NCBI RefSeq assembly: GCF_018408855.1
Contig: NZ_AP024324.1
Span: 744,001 to 808,000, forward strand
Source: Caballeronia sp. NK8
Lineage (GTDB): Bacteria; Pseudomonadota; Gammaproteobacteria; Burkholderiales; Burkholderiaceae
Direction: 5' to 3'
DNA length: 64,000 nt
The notes under the pieces were generated by a model. That model was given only the letters and a program-made list of their open reading frames with translations, was not told the DNA's origin and did not search any database. This document shows positions 1 to 8,184 of this stretch, one piece after another. The translations under genes and the position numbers were made by a program. Every line of letters begins with the position of its first letter. Position 1 is the stretch's first letter.

Positions 1-1
1 C

Positions 2-88
2 GTGATCCATCTGACACGCGACGAAGGCGCGCAGCTCGATCTTGATCAGTCGAAGTGGCGTTACGGACAGCCCGGACTCTCTGAATGA
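2..88 (+). CDS. Phenol hydroxylase P0 (DmpK-like), 3' end only
   Basis: An open frame enters from the left edge and stops with TGA at 86-88, giving 28 residues that end in KWRYGQPGLSE. The window cuts off the start. In phenol hydroxylase operons the P0 (DmpK) subunit, an assembly or activation factor for the diiron oxygenase, lies directly upstream of P1. Position, strand and the 23-bp gap to the P1 start all fit. The call rests mainly on gene order because the visible residues are too few for a firm family match. Confidence 0.6.
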   Translation: MIHLTRDEGAQLDLDQSKWRYGQPGLSE

Positions 89-111
89 TTTCCGAACCGA
101 AGGAGTGACGA

Positions 112-1119
112 ATGCAGATCGACATCAAGACTTCAGCAGTCGAGCAGGTGCGGCAGACCTTCTCGCATGTCGCGCGCCGGCTCGGCGCGGACAAGCCCGC
201 GTCGCGTTATCAGGAAGCGACATTCGACCTTCAGCCCGAGGTCAATTTTCATTATCGCCCGCTGTGGCAGCCGGAGTTCGAGCTGTACGACAAAGGCCGC
301 ACGGCAATCGTGATGAACGACTGGTATGCGTTCAAGGACCCGCGCCAGTACTACTACGGCGCGTACACGACCACGCGTGCGAAGCAGCAGGAGACGATGG
401 AGAAGAACCTCGAGTTCGTCGCGAAGCGCCGTCTGCTCACCGATCTCTCCGACGAAGCAAAGGCGCATATCGCCACGCTCATGGTGCCGCTGCGTCACGT
501 CGAATGGGCGGCGAACACCAACAACTGCTTCGTGACCGCTTACGGCTGGGGCACGGCCATCACGCAGGCGACGATGTTCCATTGCATGGACCGGCTCGGC
601 ATCGCGCAGTATCTGTCGCGCATCGGGCTTGCGCTCGACGGCAATCAGGGCACGTCGCTCGTGGAAGGCAAGCAACGCTGGCTCGACGATCCGATGTGGC
701 AGGGACTGCGCCGCGTCGTCGAAGACACGATGGTCGTGAAGGACTGGTTCGAAACCTTCGTCGCGCAGAACGTCGTGCTCGATGGCCTGCTCTATCCGCT
801 CGTGTACCGGCACATCGATGAGCGCATCGCGCGTCTGCACGGTCCCGGACTCGGCATGCTCAACGAGTTCGCGAGCGCATGGTTCGACGAGACGAGCCGC
901 TGGGTCGACGCGACCATCAAGACCGCCGCCGCGCAATCGCCGGCCAACGCTGCCTTGCTCGCGCAATGGACCACGAAGTGGCGCGGCGCGGTGCTCGACG
1001 CGTTGAAGCCGCTCGCCATCGTTGGTCTCGATGACGACGCGCATCACGCGCTCGAAGCGATCGCGCAGGCGTTCGACGCGCGCATGGCGAAACAGGGCGT
1101 GGAGGTGAGCCATGGCTGA
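112..1119 (+). CDS. dmpL: Phenol hydroxylase P1, oxygenase beta subunit
   Basis: 335 residues, the usual size of the P1/DmpL subunit. In this family P1 is the structural beta subunit of the (alpha beta gamma)2 bacterial diiron monooxygenase; it packs against P3 and carries no metal site. N-terminal residues such as FDLQPEVNFHYRPLWQPEFELYD are typical of toluene/phenol/methane monooxygenase beta chains. The ATG is preceded by AAGGAG at about 99-104. The 3' end overlaps the P2 start by 8 bp, implying translational coupling. It sits in the order P0-P1-P2-P3-P4-P5, so the assignment is firm. Confidence 0.93.
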   Translation: MQIDIKTSAVEQVRQTFSHVARRLGADKPASRYQEATFDLQPEVNFHYRPLWQPEFELYDKGRTAIVMNDWYAFKDPRQYYYGAYTTTRAKQQETMEKNLEFVAKRRLLTDLSDEAKAHIATLMVPLRHVEWAANTNNCFVTAYGWGTAITQATMFHCMDRLGIAQYLSRIGLALDGNQGTSLVEGKQRWLDDPMWQGLRRVVEDTMVVKDWFETFVAQNVVLDGLLYPLVYRHIDERIARLHGPGLGMLNEFASAWFDETSRWVDATIKTAAAQSPANAALLAQWTTKWRGAVLDALKPLAIVGLDDDAHHALEAIAQAFDARMAKQGVEVSHG

Positions 1120-1384
1120 TTCCGTATTCATCGCGTTGCAGGCCAACGACGATTCGCGGCCGATCATCGAAGCGATCGAAGCGGACAACCCGCACGCTGT
1201 CGTCAGTCATTTTCCGGCGATGGTCAAGATCGACGCGGTCGGCAGGCTCGTGATCAGGCGCGAGTCGATCGAAGCGATCGTCGGCCGCGACTTCGACCTG
1301 CGCGAACTGCAACTGAATCTGATCTCGCTCGGCGGCAACATCGACGAAACCGACGACGAATTCATCCTCGAATGGACAGCCTGA
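1112..1384 (+). CDS. dmpM: Phenol hydroxylase P2, effector/regulatory protein
   Basis: 90 residues, matching the cofactor-free MmoB/DmpM effector family. The protein docks on the hydroxylase and tunes oxygen activation and substrate access at the diiron centre. The N-terminus MADSVFIALQANDDSRPIIEAI is typical of these effectors. It overlaps the 3' end of the P1 gene by 8 bp and is followed 32 bp later by the P3 start, so all are cotranscribed. No odd residues were noticed. Confidence 0.92.
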   Translation: MADSVFIALQANDDSRPIIEAIEADNPHAVVSHFPAMVKIDAVGRLVIRRESIEAIVGRDFDLRELQLNLISLGGNIDETDDEFILEWTA

Positions 1385-1416
1385 GCGGCGACTTAAGGAC
1401 TAAAGGAGACAGGCAA

Positions 1417-3006
1417 ATGAGCACACAACCGAACACGCCGAAGAAGCTGAGCATCAAGGAAAACTACGCGATGCTCACGCGCGGCCTCGGCTGGGACACC
1501 ACCTATCAGCCGATGGACGAAGTTTTCCCCTACGACCGCTTCGAAGGCATCAAGGTGCACGACTGGGACAAGTGGGAAGACCCGTTCCGTCTCACGATGG
1601 ACGCGTACTGGAAGTATCAGGGCGAAAAGGAGCGCAAGCTCTACGCGATCATCGACGCGTTCCAGCAGAACAACGGCCAGTTCAACGTCACCGATCCGCG
1701 CTATATCAACGCGCTCAAGCTCTTTCTGACCGGCGTGAGCCCGCTCGAATATGCGGCGCATCGCGGTTTCGCGCTCGCGGGCCGCAACTTTCGCGGCGCG
1801 GGCGCGCGCATCGCGTGCCAGATGCAGGCGATCGATGAACTGCGTCATGCGCAGACGCAGGTGCATACGATCAGCCACTACAACAAGTACTTCAACGGCT
1901 TTCACGACTTCAGGCACATGCACGACCGCGTGTGGTACCTCTCCGTGCCGAAGTCGTACTTCGAGGACGCGATGAGCGCCGGCCCGTTCGAGTTCGTGAC
2001 GGCCATCTCGTTCTCGTTCGAATACGTGCTGACCAATCTGCTGTTCATGCCGTTCATGTCGGGCGCGGCGTTCAACGGCGACATGGCGACGGTCACGTTC
2101 GGTTTCTCCGCGCAGTCCGACGAATCGCGCCACATGACGCTCGGTCTCGAAGTCGTGAAGTTCCTGCTGGAGCAGGACCCAGGCAACGTGCCGATCATCC
2201 AGAAGTGGATCGACAAGTGGTTCTGGCGCGGCTATCGGCTGCTCACGCTCGTCGCGATGATGATGGACTACATGCTGCCCAAGCGGATCATGTCGTGGCA
2301 GGAAGCGTGGGAAACCTACTTCGAGAAGAATGGCGGCGCGCTCTTTCACGACCTCGAACGCTATGGCATTCGCATGCCGAAATATCACGACGTCGCGATG
2401 AAGGAGAAAGACCGCCTCTCGCACGAAGCGTGGGGCATCTTCTACAACTACACGCACGCGGCGGCGCTGCACACGTGGATTCCTTCCGACGATGAAATGC
2501 AGTGGCTCGCGCAAAAGTATCCGGCCACGTTCGACAAGCTGTATCGCCCGCGCCTCGAATACTGGCGCGATGAGCAGAAGGCCGGCCGCCGCTTCTACAA
2601 CGACACGCTGCCGATGCTGTGTCAGACCTGCCAGATACCGATGGCCTTCACCGAGCCCGACGACCCGACCAAGATCTGTTATCGCGAGAGCGATTACCTC
2701 GGCAACAAGTTCCATTTCTGTTCCGACGGCTGCAAGGACATTTTCGACAACGAGCCCGAGAAATACGTGCAGGCCTGGATGCCCGTGCAGCAGATCTATC
2801 AGGGCAACTGCTTCCCCGAAGATGCCGATCCGGCCGCGCCGGACTTCGATCCGATGCGTGAAGTGCTGCGCTATTACCACATTCACGCAGGCGAAGATGG
2901 CCACGAGTTCGAGGACTCGCCCGATCGCGCGAACTGGCTGCGCTGGACCGGCAAGCCGAGCCACGGCGGCGAGGAAGCACCCGAAGCGAATCAGCAGGCC
3001 GCGTAA
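1417..3006 (+). CDS. dmpN: Phenol hydroxylase P3, diiron oxygenase alpha subunit
   Basis: 529 residues from the ATG at 1417. I prefer this start to an upstream one at 1372 because AAAGGAG lies at 1402-1408 and the upstream choice would overlap P2. This is the catalytic subunit that hydroxylates phenol to catechol. Two carboxylate-bridged diiron motifs are visible, IDELRHAQTQ in the first half and SDESRHMTLG in the middle, each giving an ExxH pair. A cysteine-rich C-terminal segment (LCQTCQIP... CSDGC) matches the YHS-like tail of phenol hydroxylase alpha chains. Length agrees with DmpN/PhhN (about 517 residues). P4 follows 22 bp downstream. Confidence 0.96.
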   Translation: MSTQPNTPKKLSIKENYAMLTRGLGWDTTYQPMDEVFPYDRFEGIKVHDWDKWEDPFRLTMDAYWKYQGEKERKLYAIIDAFQQNNGQFNVTDPRYINALKLFLTGVSPLEYAAHRGFALAGRNFRGAGARIACQMQAIDELRHAQTQVHTISHYNKYFNGFHDFRHMHDRVWYLSVPKSYFEDAMSAGPFEFVTAISFSFEYVLTNLLFMPFMSGAAFNGDMATVTFGFSAQSDESRHMTLGLEVVKFLLEQDPGNVPIIQKWIDKWFWRGYRLLTLVAMMMDYMLPKRIMSWQEAWETYFEKNGGALFHDLERYGIRMPKYHDVAMKEKDRLSHEAWGIFYNYTHAAALHTWIPSDDEMQWLAQKYPATFDKLYRPRLEYWRDEQKAGRRFYNDTLPMLCQTCQIPMAFTEPDDPTKICYRESDYLGNKFHFCSDGCKDIFDNEPEKYVQAWMPVQQIYQGNCFPEDADPAAPDFDPMREVLRYYHIHAGEDGHEFEDSPDRANWLRWTGKPSHGGEEAPEANQQAA

Positions 3007-3028
3007 CGCACAACACAGGAGACGAATC

Positions 3029-3391
3029 ATGTCAGTCATCGCGCTGAAGAAAGGCTATAGAGGCGAGATCAGGGATCGCGTCGAGAACTATCGCGGCAAG
3101 CAGTTGCTCTTCGTCGGCTGGGAGGATCATCTGATGTTCTGCGCGCCGCATTGCATTCCAGTCGAAGCGGCCACGCCGTTCCGGGCACTCGTCGACGAGA
3201 TGCTGCCGGCGATGTATGCCTCGCATCCGGACTGGTGCAAGGCCGATTTGCGCGCCGCCGAATGGTTCAGGTCGGGCCAGCCGTTCACGCCCGATTTCGA
3301 TGCGACCATCGGCGAGAACGGTCTCGGCCACAAGGCGGTCATTCGTTTCCGCACGCCGGGATTGAACGGCATCGGCGGATCGTGCAGCTAG
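3029..3391 (+). CDS. dmpO: Phenol hydroxylase P4, oxygenase gamma subunit
   Basis: 120 residues, the expected size for the P4/DmpO gamma subunit. The sequence (VENYRGKQLLFVGWEDHLMFCAPHCIPV near the N-terminus, DFDATIGENGLGHKAVIRFRTPGLNG at the end) is typical of the family. Gamma subunits are small structural partners of the hydroxylase and bind no iron. ACAGGAGACGAATC precedes the ATG. The gene lies between P3 and the reductase P5, with a 14-bp gap to P5. Confidence 0.92.
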   Translation: MSVIALKKGYRGEIRDRVENYRGKQLLFVGWEDHLMFCAPHCIPVEAATPFRALVDEMLPAMYASHPDWCKADLRAAEWFRSGQPFTPDFDATIGENGLGHKAVIRFRTPGLNGIGGSCS

Positions 3392-3405
3392 CAGGAGATG
3401 ATGCG

Positions 3406-4470
3406 ATGAGCTATCAACTGACCATCGAGCCGATCGGGCAGACCATCGAGATCGAGGACGAGCAGACCATACTCGACGCCTGCATGCGCGCGGGCGTATG
3501 GCTGCCGCATGCGTGCTGCCACGGCCTGTGCGCCACCTGCAAGGTGCAGGTGCTGGACGGCGAGATCGAGCACGGGCAGGCTTCGCCGTTCGCGCTGATG
3601 GACTTCGAGCGCGACGAGCGCAAGTGCCTCGCCTGCTGTGCGACCGCGCAATCGGATCTGACGATCGAAGCCGATATCGACGAAGACGAGGACGCTCAGC
3701 ACTTTCCCGTGCGCGACTACACCGGCCGCGTGAAGGAGATGATCGATCTCACGCCGACGATCAAAGGCATCTTCGTCGAACTGGACGGCGACGGCATCGA
3801 GTTTCAGGCTGGGCAGTACGTGAACGTGCACATACCGGGCGAGGACATGCCGCGCGCGTTTTCTCTGGCTGACAAGCCCGCGTCGCGCACGGTCATCGAG
3901 CTGAACGTGCGGCGGGTGCCCGGCGGCAAGGGCACGGGCTATCTGCACGAACGGATCGGCGCCGGCGACGAGATCCGCTTCAGCGGTCCGTATGGGCGCT
4001 TCTTCGTGCGCAAGTCGGACGCGCAGCCGGTGATCCTGATCGCGGGCGGCTCGGGCCTGTCGAGTCCGAAATCGATGCTGATCGACATGCTCGAAGAGAA
4101 CGACGCGCGCAAGATCACGCTCGTCTATGGCGCGCGCAATCGCGCGGAGCTCTACTACCACGAGCTGTTTCTGCAACTCGAACGCGAGCACGCGAATTTC
4201 ACCTACGTGCCGGCATTGTCCGATGAAGCGGCGGATTCGCCATGGCAAGGTTTTCGCGGCTATGTGCACGACGCGGCGAAGGCGCATTTCGACAACGTCT
4301 TTCGCGGACACAAGGCGTATCTGTGCGGGCCGCCCGTGATGATCGAAGCGGCGATCCGCACGCTGATGCAGGGTCAGCTATTCGAGCGCGATATCTATAC
4401 GGAGAAGTTTCTCACCAGCGCGGACGGCGCCGAGGCGCTCGCGAAAAGTCCGCTGTTCAAATCGATCTGA
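3406..4470 (+). CDS. dmpP: Phenol hydroxylase P5, FAD/[2Fe-2S] NADH reductase
   Basis: 354 residues from ATG 3406, with AGGAG at 3393-3397; DmpP is 353. The N-terminal plant-type ferredoxin domain has a CCHGLCATC cluster and a later CLACC cysteine pair. Next come an FAD-binding barrel (RAFSLADKP) and a nucleotide-binding fold (GGSGLSSPKSM; LCGPPVMIEAA). It passes electrons from NADH through FAD and the 2Fe-2S centre to the P3 diiron site. It is the last hydroxylase gene, and the catechol dioxygenase starts 19 bp further on. Confidence 0.95.
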   Translation: MSYQLTIEPIGQTIEIEDEQTILDACMRAGVWLPHACCHGLCATCKVQVLDGEIEHGQASPFALMDFERDERKCLACCATAQSDLTIEADIDEDEDAQHFPVRDYTGRVKEMIDLTPTIKGIFVELDGDGIEFQAGQYVNVHIPGEDMPRAFSLADKPASRTVIELNVRRVPGGKGTGYLHERIGAGDEIRFSGPYGRFFVRKSDAQPVILIAGGSGLSSPKSMLIDMLEENDARKITLVYGARNRAELYYHELFLQLEREHANFTYVPALSDEAADSPWQGFRGYVHDAAKAHFDNVFRGHKAYLCGPPVMIEAAIRTLMQGQLFERDIYTEKFLTSADGAEALAKSPLFKSI

Positions 4471-4489
4471 ATACATACGGAGACAAGCC

Positions 4490-5398
4490 ATGAACCACGA
4501 TACGATCGACGCCCTCTTGCAAACGATCAACGACAGCGCGACGAGCGAAGGCAATCCGCGCACGAAGGCCATCGTCAACCGCGTCGTGCGGGATCTGTTT
4601 CATACGATCGAGGACCTCGATGTTACGCCGGACGAATTCTGGACCGCGCTCAATTTCCTGACCGAGACGGGCAAGCGCGGGGAATTCGGCCTGATCGCGG
4701 CGGGACTCGGCTTCGAACATTTTCTCGACCTGCGGCTCGACGATGCGGAGCAGAAGGCGGGCATGGAAGGCGGCACGCCGCGCACGATCGAAGGGCCGCT
4801 GTATGTCGCGGGCGCGCCCGAGTCGAATGGCCATGCGCGCATCGACGACGGCACGGATCCCGGCCAGACCCTCGTGATGCGCGGCCGCGTGCTGGGCGAT
4901 GACGGCAAGCCGCTCGCGCACGCGCTGGTCGAGGTATGGCACGCGAATCATCTGGGCAACTACTCGTACTTCGACGCGTCGCAGCCCGCGTTTAATCTGC
5001 GCGGCTCGATCCGCGCCGATGCGCAAGGCCGCTACAGCTTCCGCAGCGTCGTGCCGGTGGGATACAGCGTGCCGCCGGGCGGCAAGACCGAGCAGTTGCT
5101 CGATCAACTCGGGCGGCATGGACACCGGCCCGCGCATATCCACTTCTTCGTGTCGTCGCCGGGTTATCGCAAGCTGACGACGCAGATCAATATCGAAGAC
5201 GATCCGTATCTGTGGGACGACTTCGCGTTCGCCACGCGCGACGGTCTCGTGCCCGAGCTCAAGAAGGCCGAGGGCGCGCAGGGCGAGCCTTACGGCGTGA
5301 CAGGCAATTTCGCGCTGATCGACTTCGATTTCACGCTGTCGCGCGAACGCGGCGACGTGCCGACGACGCAAGTGCAGCGCGCACGCGCCGCGGCCTGA
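4490..5398 (+). CDS. catA: Catechol 1,2-dioxygenase (intradiol, Fe(III))
   Basis: 302 residues. The N-terminal helical linker of catechol dioxygenases (residues about 1-95) precedes the intradiol catalytic fold. Likely Fe(III) ligands are visible: Tyr in LGNYSYFD, Tyr in PVGYSVPPGG and the two His of GRHGHRPAHIHFF. The enzyme converts catechol to cis,cis-muconate. The gene lies 19 bp after the phenol hydroxylase reductase on the same strand, so the operon makes catechol and opens it by ortho cleavage. The usual dmpQ-dmpB meta-cleavage genes are absent at this point. CatB and CatC are not in the window. Confidence 0.95.
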   Translation: MNHDTIDALLQTINDSATSEGNPRTKAIVNRVVRDLFHTIEDLDVTPDEFWTALNFLTETGKRGEFGLIAAGLGFEHFLDLRLDDAEQKAGMEGGTPRTIEGPLYVAGAPESNGHARIDDGTDPGQTLVMRGRVLGDDGKPLAHALVEVWHANHLGNYSYFDASQPAFNLRGSIRADAQGRYSFRSVVPVGYSVPPGGKTEQLLDQLGRHGHRPAHIHFFVSSPGYRKLTTQINIEDDPYLWDDFAFATRDGLVPELKKAEGAQGEPYGVTGNFALIDFDFTLSRERGDVPTTQVQRARAAA

Positions 5399-5413
5399 AG
5401 GGCGACGGCGTAT

Positions 5414-5755
5414 TCATCGAGGCCGACGCAGAACCTGACCAAGATCGCCGAGAAAGCGTTCGATCGAGGCGTCATCCAGTTTGTAGTAGACCCAGTTCTT
5501 GATCTTCTTGGAGGTGACCAGCCCTGCGTTTGCAAGAGCCTGCATATGCGTGGTCACCGTCGGCTGGCTCAGACCGATCTTCTCCGTGATGACCCCGACG
5601 CAGACGCCGTCCTCGACGAGGTCGCCGTCCTGCTGCGGAGGGAAATGCTTCTGCGGATCGGTCAGCCAGATCAGAATCGTGAATCGGCGGCGGTTCGAAA
5701 GCGCGTTCAGGGCCTCATGCAGCCGCTTCTCATCCGCAGTGGTCGTTCTCTGCAT
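5414..5755 (-). CDS. ArsR-family transcriptional regulator
   Basis: 113 residues when started at the ATG at 5755, preceded by AAGGAG; a longer start at 5788 is possible. A winged helix-turn-helix is seen at about residues 45-95 (VITEKIGLSQPTVTTHMQALANAGLV, then KKIKNWVYYKLDD, the wing). No CxC metal-binding motif is seen in the recognition helix, so it probably senses an organic signal rather than arsenite. It is divergent from an MFS gene, with inverted repeats in the shared promoter, and its stop lies 15 bp from the end of catA in convergent orientation. Confidence 0.88.
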   Translation of the reverse strand: MQRTTTADEKRLHEALNALSNRRRFTILIWLTDPQKHFPPQQDGDLVEDGVCVGVITEKIGLSQPTVTTHMQALANAGLVTSKKIKNWVYYKLDDASIERFLGDLGQVLRRPR

Positions 5756-5790
5756 AGGTCGGCGTTTCTCCTTGACACGTTGACGCATCG

Positions 5791-5830
5791 AATATAGAAA
5801 TAGACCTATATTGATTTCAATCGATATAGG
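5791..5830. promoter_or_regulatory. Probable ArsR operator in the divergent ArsR/MFS promoter
   Basis: AATATAG at 5791-5797 and CTATATT at 5806-5812 form an inverted repeat. CCTATAT at 5805-5811 also pairs with ATATAGG at 5824-5830. The three half-sites fill the gap between the ArsR start and the MFS ATG at 5841. ArsR proteins usually bind AT-rich dyads over their own promoter, so autorepression and control of the MFS gene are inferred. Confidence 0.6.
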
Positions 5831-5840
5831 ATAACCGGCC

Positions 5841-7079
5841 ATGGAGACGGATGCAATCGCTTGCTCCGAAGCGGGTAGCGCCACGCGTGCAATCGGTATT
5901 GCTGTCGTTTTCACGCTCTACACGGCGGTCGCGTTCGGCTTCGGTATCTATCTCTTCGGTTTGATCGTCACCGCGATGCGGGAGAGCATCGCATTCGATT
6001 ACGCCGCGATGGGTATTGCAACCGGGGGAGCACAGATTGCGTATCTCGTCGCGGCCCTGCTCTGTCCGCTTCTGACGAGGCGGTTTGGCGCGGGCTGGGT
6101 CATCGTGAGCGCTGTCGCTGCGTCGGGCCTGTTGCTGCTGGTCTTCGCGGGGATTCAGAACGTTCTGCAGGGCGCGGTCGTTATGGCCGGTCTCGGCGCG
6201 ACAGCGGCCTGCATGATCGTTCCGACCGTCGGCGCGATTTCGACATCCGTCCCGTTTGCTTACCGGTCTCGCGTCAACGGGCTGGTATCGAGTGGCACGG
6301 CCTACGGCCAACTGGCCAACGCCATGCTCGTGCCGTGGCTTCTGACAGGCCACGGCTGGCGATCGGTATGGCTCGTGACGGGCGCGGTGTCGCTCACGGT
6401 CATGCTGCTCGGATTCGTGACGCTCCGATTGCTCGCCTCTCACGTATTCGTCCGTGACGTGTCGCCGGGTTCGATCGATGATCGCGGACCCAGCGAGTCA
6501 GGCCGAATCGTCACGGCGCGCAATCTGACCGTCTGGATACTGCTGGCGCTTGGTGGAGTGGTCTGCGGGCCGTGGCAAAACTATCTGTCGAGCTTTCTGA
6601 CCGAAGAGCGTGGACGTTCACTGGAGACGATCGGACAGCTCTGGTCGATCATCGGCGTGACCGGGCTTTTCAGTGGATTTCTGGCTGGCGTGCTCGCGGA
6701 CAAGGTCGGCGTGCGGATCGCGCTCATCGTCTCTTATGCCACGCTCGCCTTTTCAGCCATCCTGATCGCTTTTCAGACAGAACTCTGGCAGTTGCGCGCG
6801 GCTGCCGTTTGTTTCGGATGGTCGTTCTATGCCATCTACGGCCTTATTCCCGCTTATATCAGCAAGACCATCGAGCCTCAGTCGGCGACCAGGGTTTTCG
6901 CCGTCGCCAATGTTTTCCTCGGTTTGGGCACGACGTTGGGCAATGCCATCGGGGGACGTATTCCGGGTTGGTATGGATCGCTGCAGGGCGTGTTTATCGT
7001 CGCGTCGGTGCTCGCGTGCGTGGGTGGGGTCGTTACGTTGGTTCTGCAGGATGAACGGCGGCTGGGTTCTGGCTTGTGA
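5841..7079 (+). CDS. MFS transporter
   Basis: 412 residues with about 12 predicted hydrophobic segments in two halves, the standard major facilitator layout. The first segment is at about residues 18-40 (AIGIAVVFTLYTAVAFGFGIYLFG), and the interdomain loop follows residue 205. A YRSRVNGLVSSGTAYG segment lies near helices 4-5. It is an inner-membrane carrier of unknown substrate. The ATG lies 11 bp after the operator repeats shared with the divergent ArsR gene, so expression is probably derepressed by the ArsR ligand. The substrate is not identifiable from the sequence. Confidence 0.85.
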   Translation: METDAIACSEAGSATRAIGIAVVFTLYTAVAFGFGIYLFGLIVTAMRESIAFDYAAMGIATGGAQIAYLVAALLCPLLTRRFGAGWVIVSAVAASGLLLLVFAGIQNVLQGAVVMAGLGATAACMIVPTVGAISTSVPFAYRSRVNGLVSSGTAYGQLANAMLVPWLLTGHGWRSVWLVTGAVSLTVMLLGFVTLRLLASHVFVRDVSPGSIDDRGPSESGRIVTARNLTVWILLALGGVVCGPWQNYLSSFLTEERGRSLETIGQLWSIIGVTGLFSGFLAGVLADKVGVRIALIVSYATLAFSAILIAFQTELWQLRAAAVCFGWSFYAIYGLIPAYISKTIEPQSATRVFAVANVFLGLGTTLGNAIGGRIPGWYGSLQGVFIVASVLACVGGVVTLVLQDERRLGSGL

Positions 7080-7354
7080 GCATGGTCGGGCGGTGTTTTC
7101 TTTGGTGCTTGTGATCAGGGCCTGTCGTTGCGTTGGTCCGATCTTTGTTGTTGTTGCTATGTGCAGTTGTGGTGACGAAAGATGGCAATCGACCCTCTCC
7201 GGACCTTGAACGCGGCCTCACCTCTACGGCTGCTTCGATGTGTTTAACGGCCATCCACACATCCGAGTCCGCAGGCAATTCGTTGGCGGCTTTGCGCATG
7301 GTACGCTCATCGGGCAACCTGCCACATCGACCGCAACGAACAAAGAGAGGCCTG

Positions 7355-8107
7355 ATGACCCGCGTGTTACTCCCGCTTGATCAACCGGAGGCGTGGCCCG
7401 CTCCACTGGTGTCTCTCCTAGGCGGCCTCCACGAATTGTTTCTTAACTGGCAGATCGCCCCGTGGAAAGTGAGCCCGCAGGACTATGACCGAGCGATCCT
7501 TGCCGTGGGCGATGCGCTCAGGCCGTATTCGATTACCGGCTGGCACTGCACCCGCATCACAGATGCCGAGATCGCGCAGATCGTCCGATCTGGCATGCAG
7601 TTGCCCAACGGTACGACGCTGCGCCGTCGTATCGATGCGCTGGTGGCGTCAGGGCAGTTGCCGAGCGACATTGGTGACCGCCTCGCAGCGGCCAATCAGG
7701 CTGACGAGACCAACCGCGCTGGCCGGCTGTGGTTCTGCTTTTTTCCGCCGCATCGGGCAGGCGAACATGGCATTGGGCGCTTTTTCCGCCACTGGGGCGG
7801 CGAGGCGCTTTATAACTCGCATGAGGGCAACCCGGTGACGTCACCGGTCCTGCGCGCGATCGGGACACCGTGTGTGATCGAAGCCGACGTGCCCGTTGCC
7901 TCACTCGTCCCCGGTGCCGGCCTTGCGATGAAGGCCGTTCGCATCTACCTTATTAGCCGCGGCTACGAGACGGATGAAACGATGGAGTACGAAGACAGAG
8001 GAGTGCAGTCCATAGCGGCGGACTGCGTCAGGCGGGTGAGCCGGTATCCCGAACGCGACTTCATGGAGCTCACCGGATGCGCGACCTGGCGACGTCCGCC
8101 CGTGTGA
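7355..8107 (+). CDS. Protein of unknown function in accessory patch
   Basis: 250 residues from ATG 7355, with GAGAGG at 7345-7350; the frame is open further upstream but that part looks non-coding. No catalytic motif was identified. Notable segments are GWHCTRITDAEIAQIV at about residues 55-70, FCFFPPHRAGEHGIGRFF and HWGGEALYNSHEG in the middle. No signal peptide or membrane segment is seen, so it is probably cytosolic. It converges on the DUF5677-like gene (78-bp gap) and is separated from the MFS gene by 275 bp. The context suggests cargo of a small accessory or defence patch, but the function is unknown. Confidence 0.7.
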   Translation: MTRVLLPLDQPEAWPAPLVSLLGGLHELFLNWQIAPWKVSPQDYDRAILAVGDALRPYSITGWHCTRITDAEIAQIVRSGMQLPNGTTLRRRIDALVASGQLPSDIGDRLAAANQADETNRAGRLWFCFFPPHRAGEHGIGRFFRHWGGEALYNSHEGNPVTSPVLRAIGTPCVIEADVPVASLVPGAGLAMKAVRIYLISRGYETDETMEYEDRGVQSIAADCVRRVSRYPERDFMELTGCATWRRPPV

Positions 8108-8184
8108 CAAGGAGACGCTGTTCCAGAATAGGGTCGGCCTCTGCGAGCGCCGGTAGCGCGGCAAGGGTAAATGATCGCCGGGGT

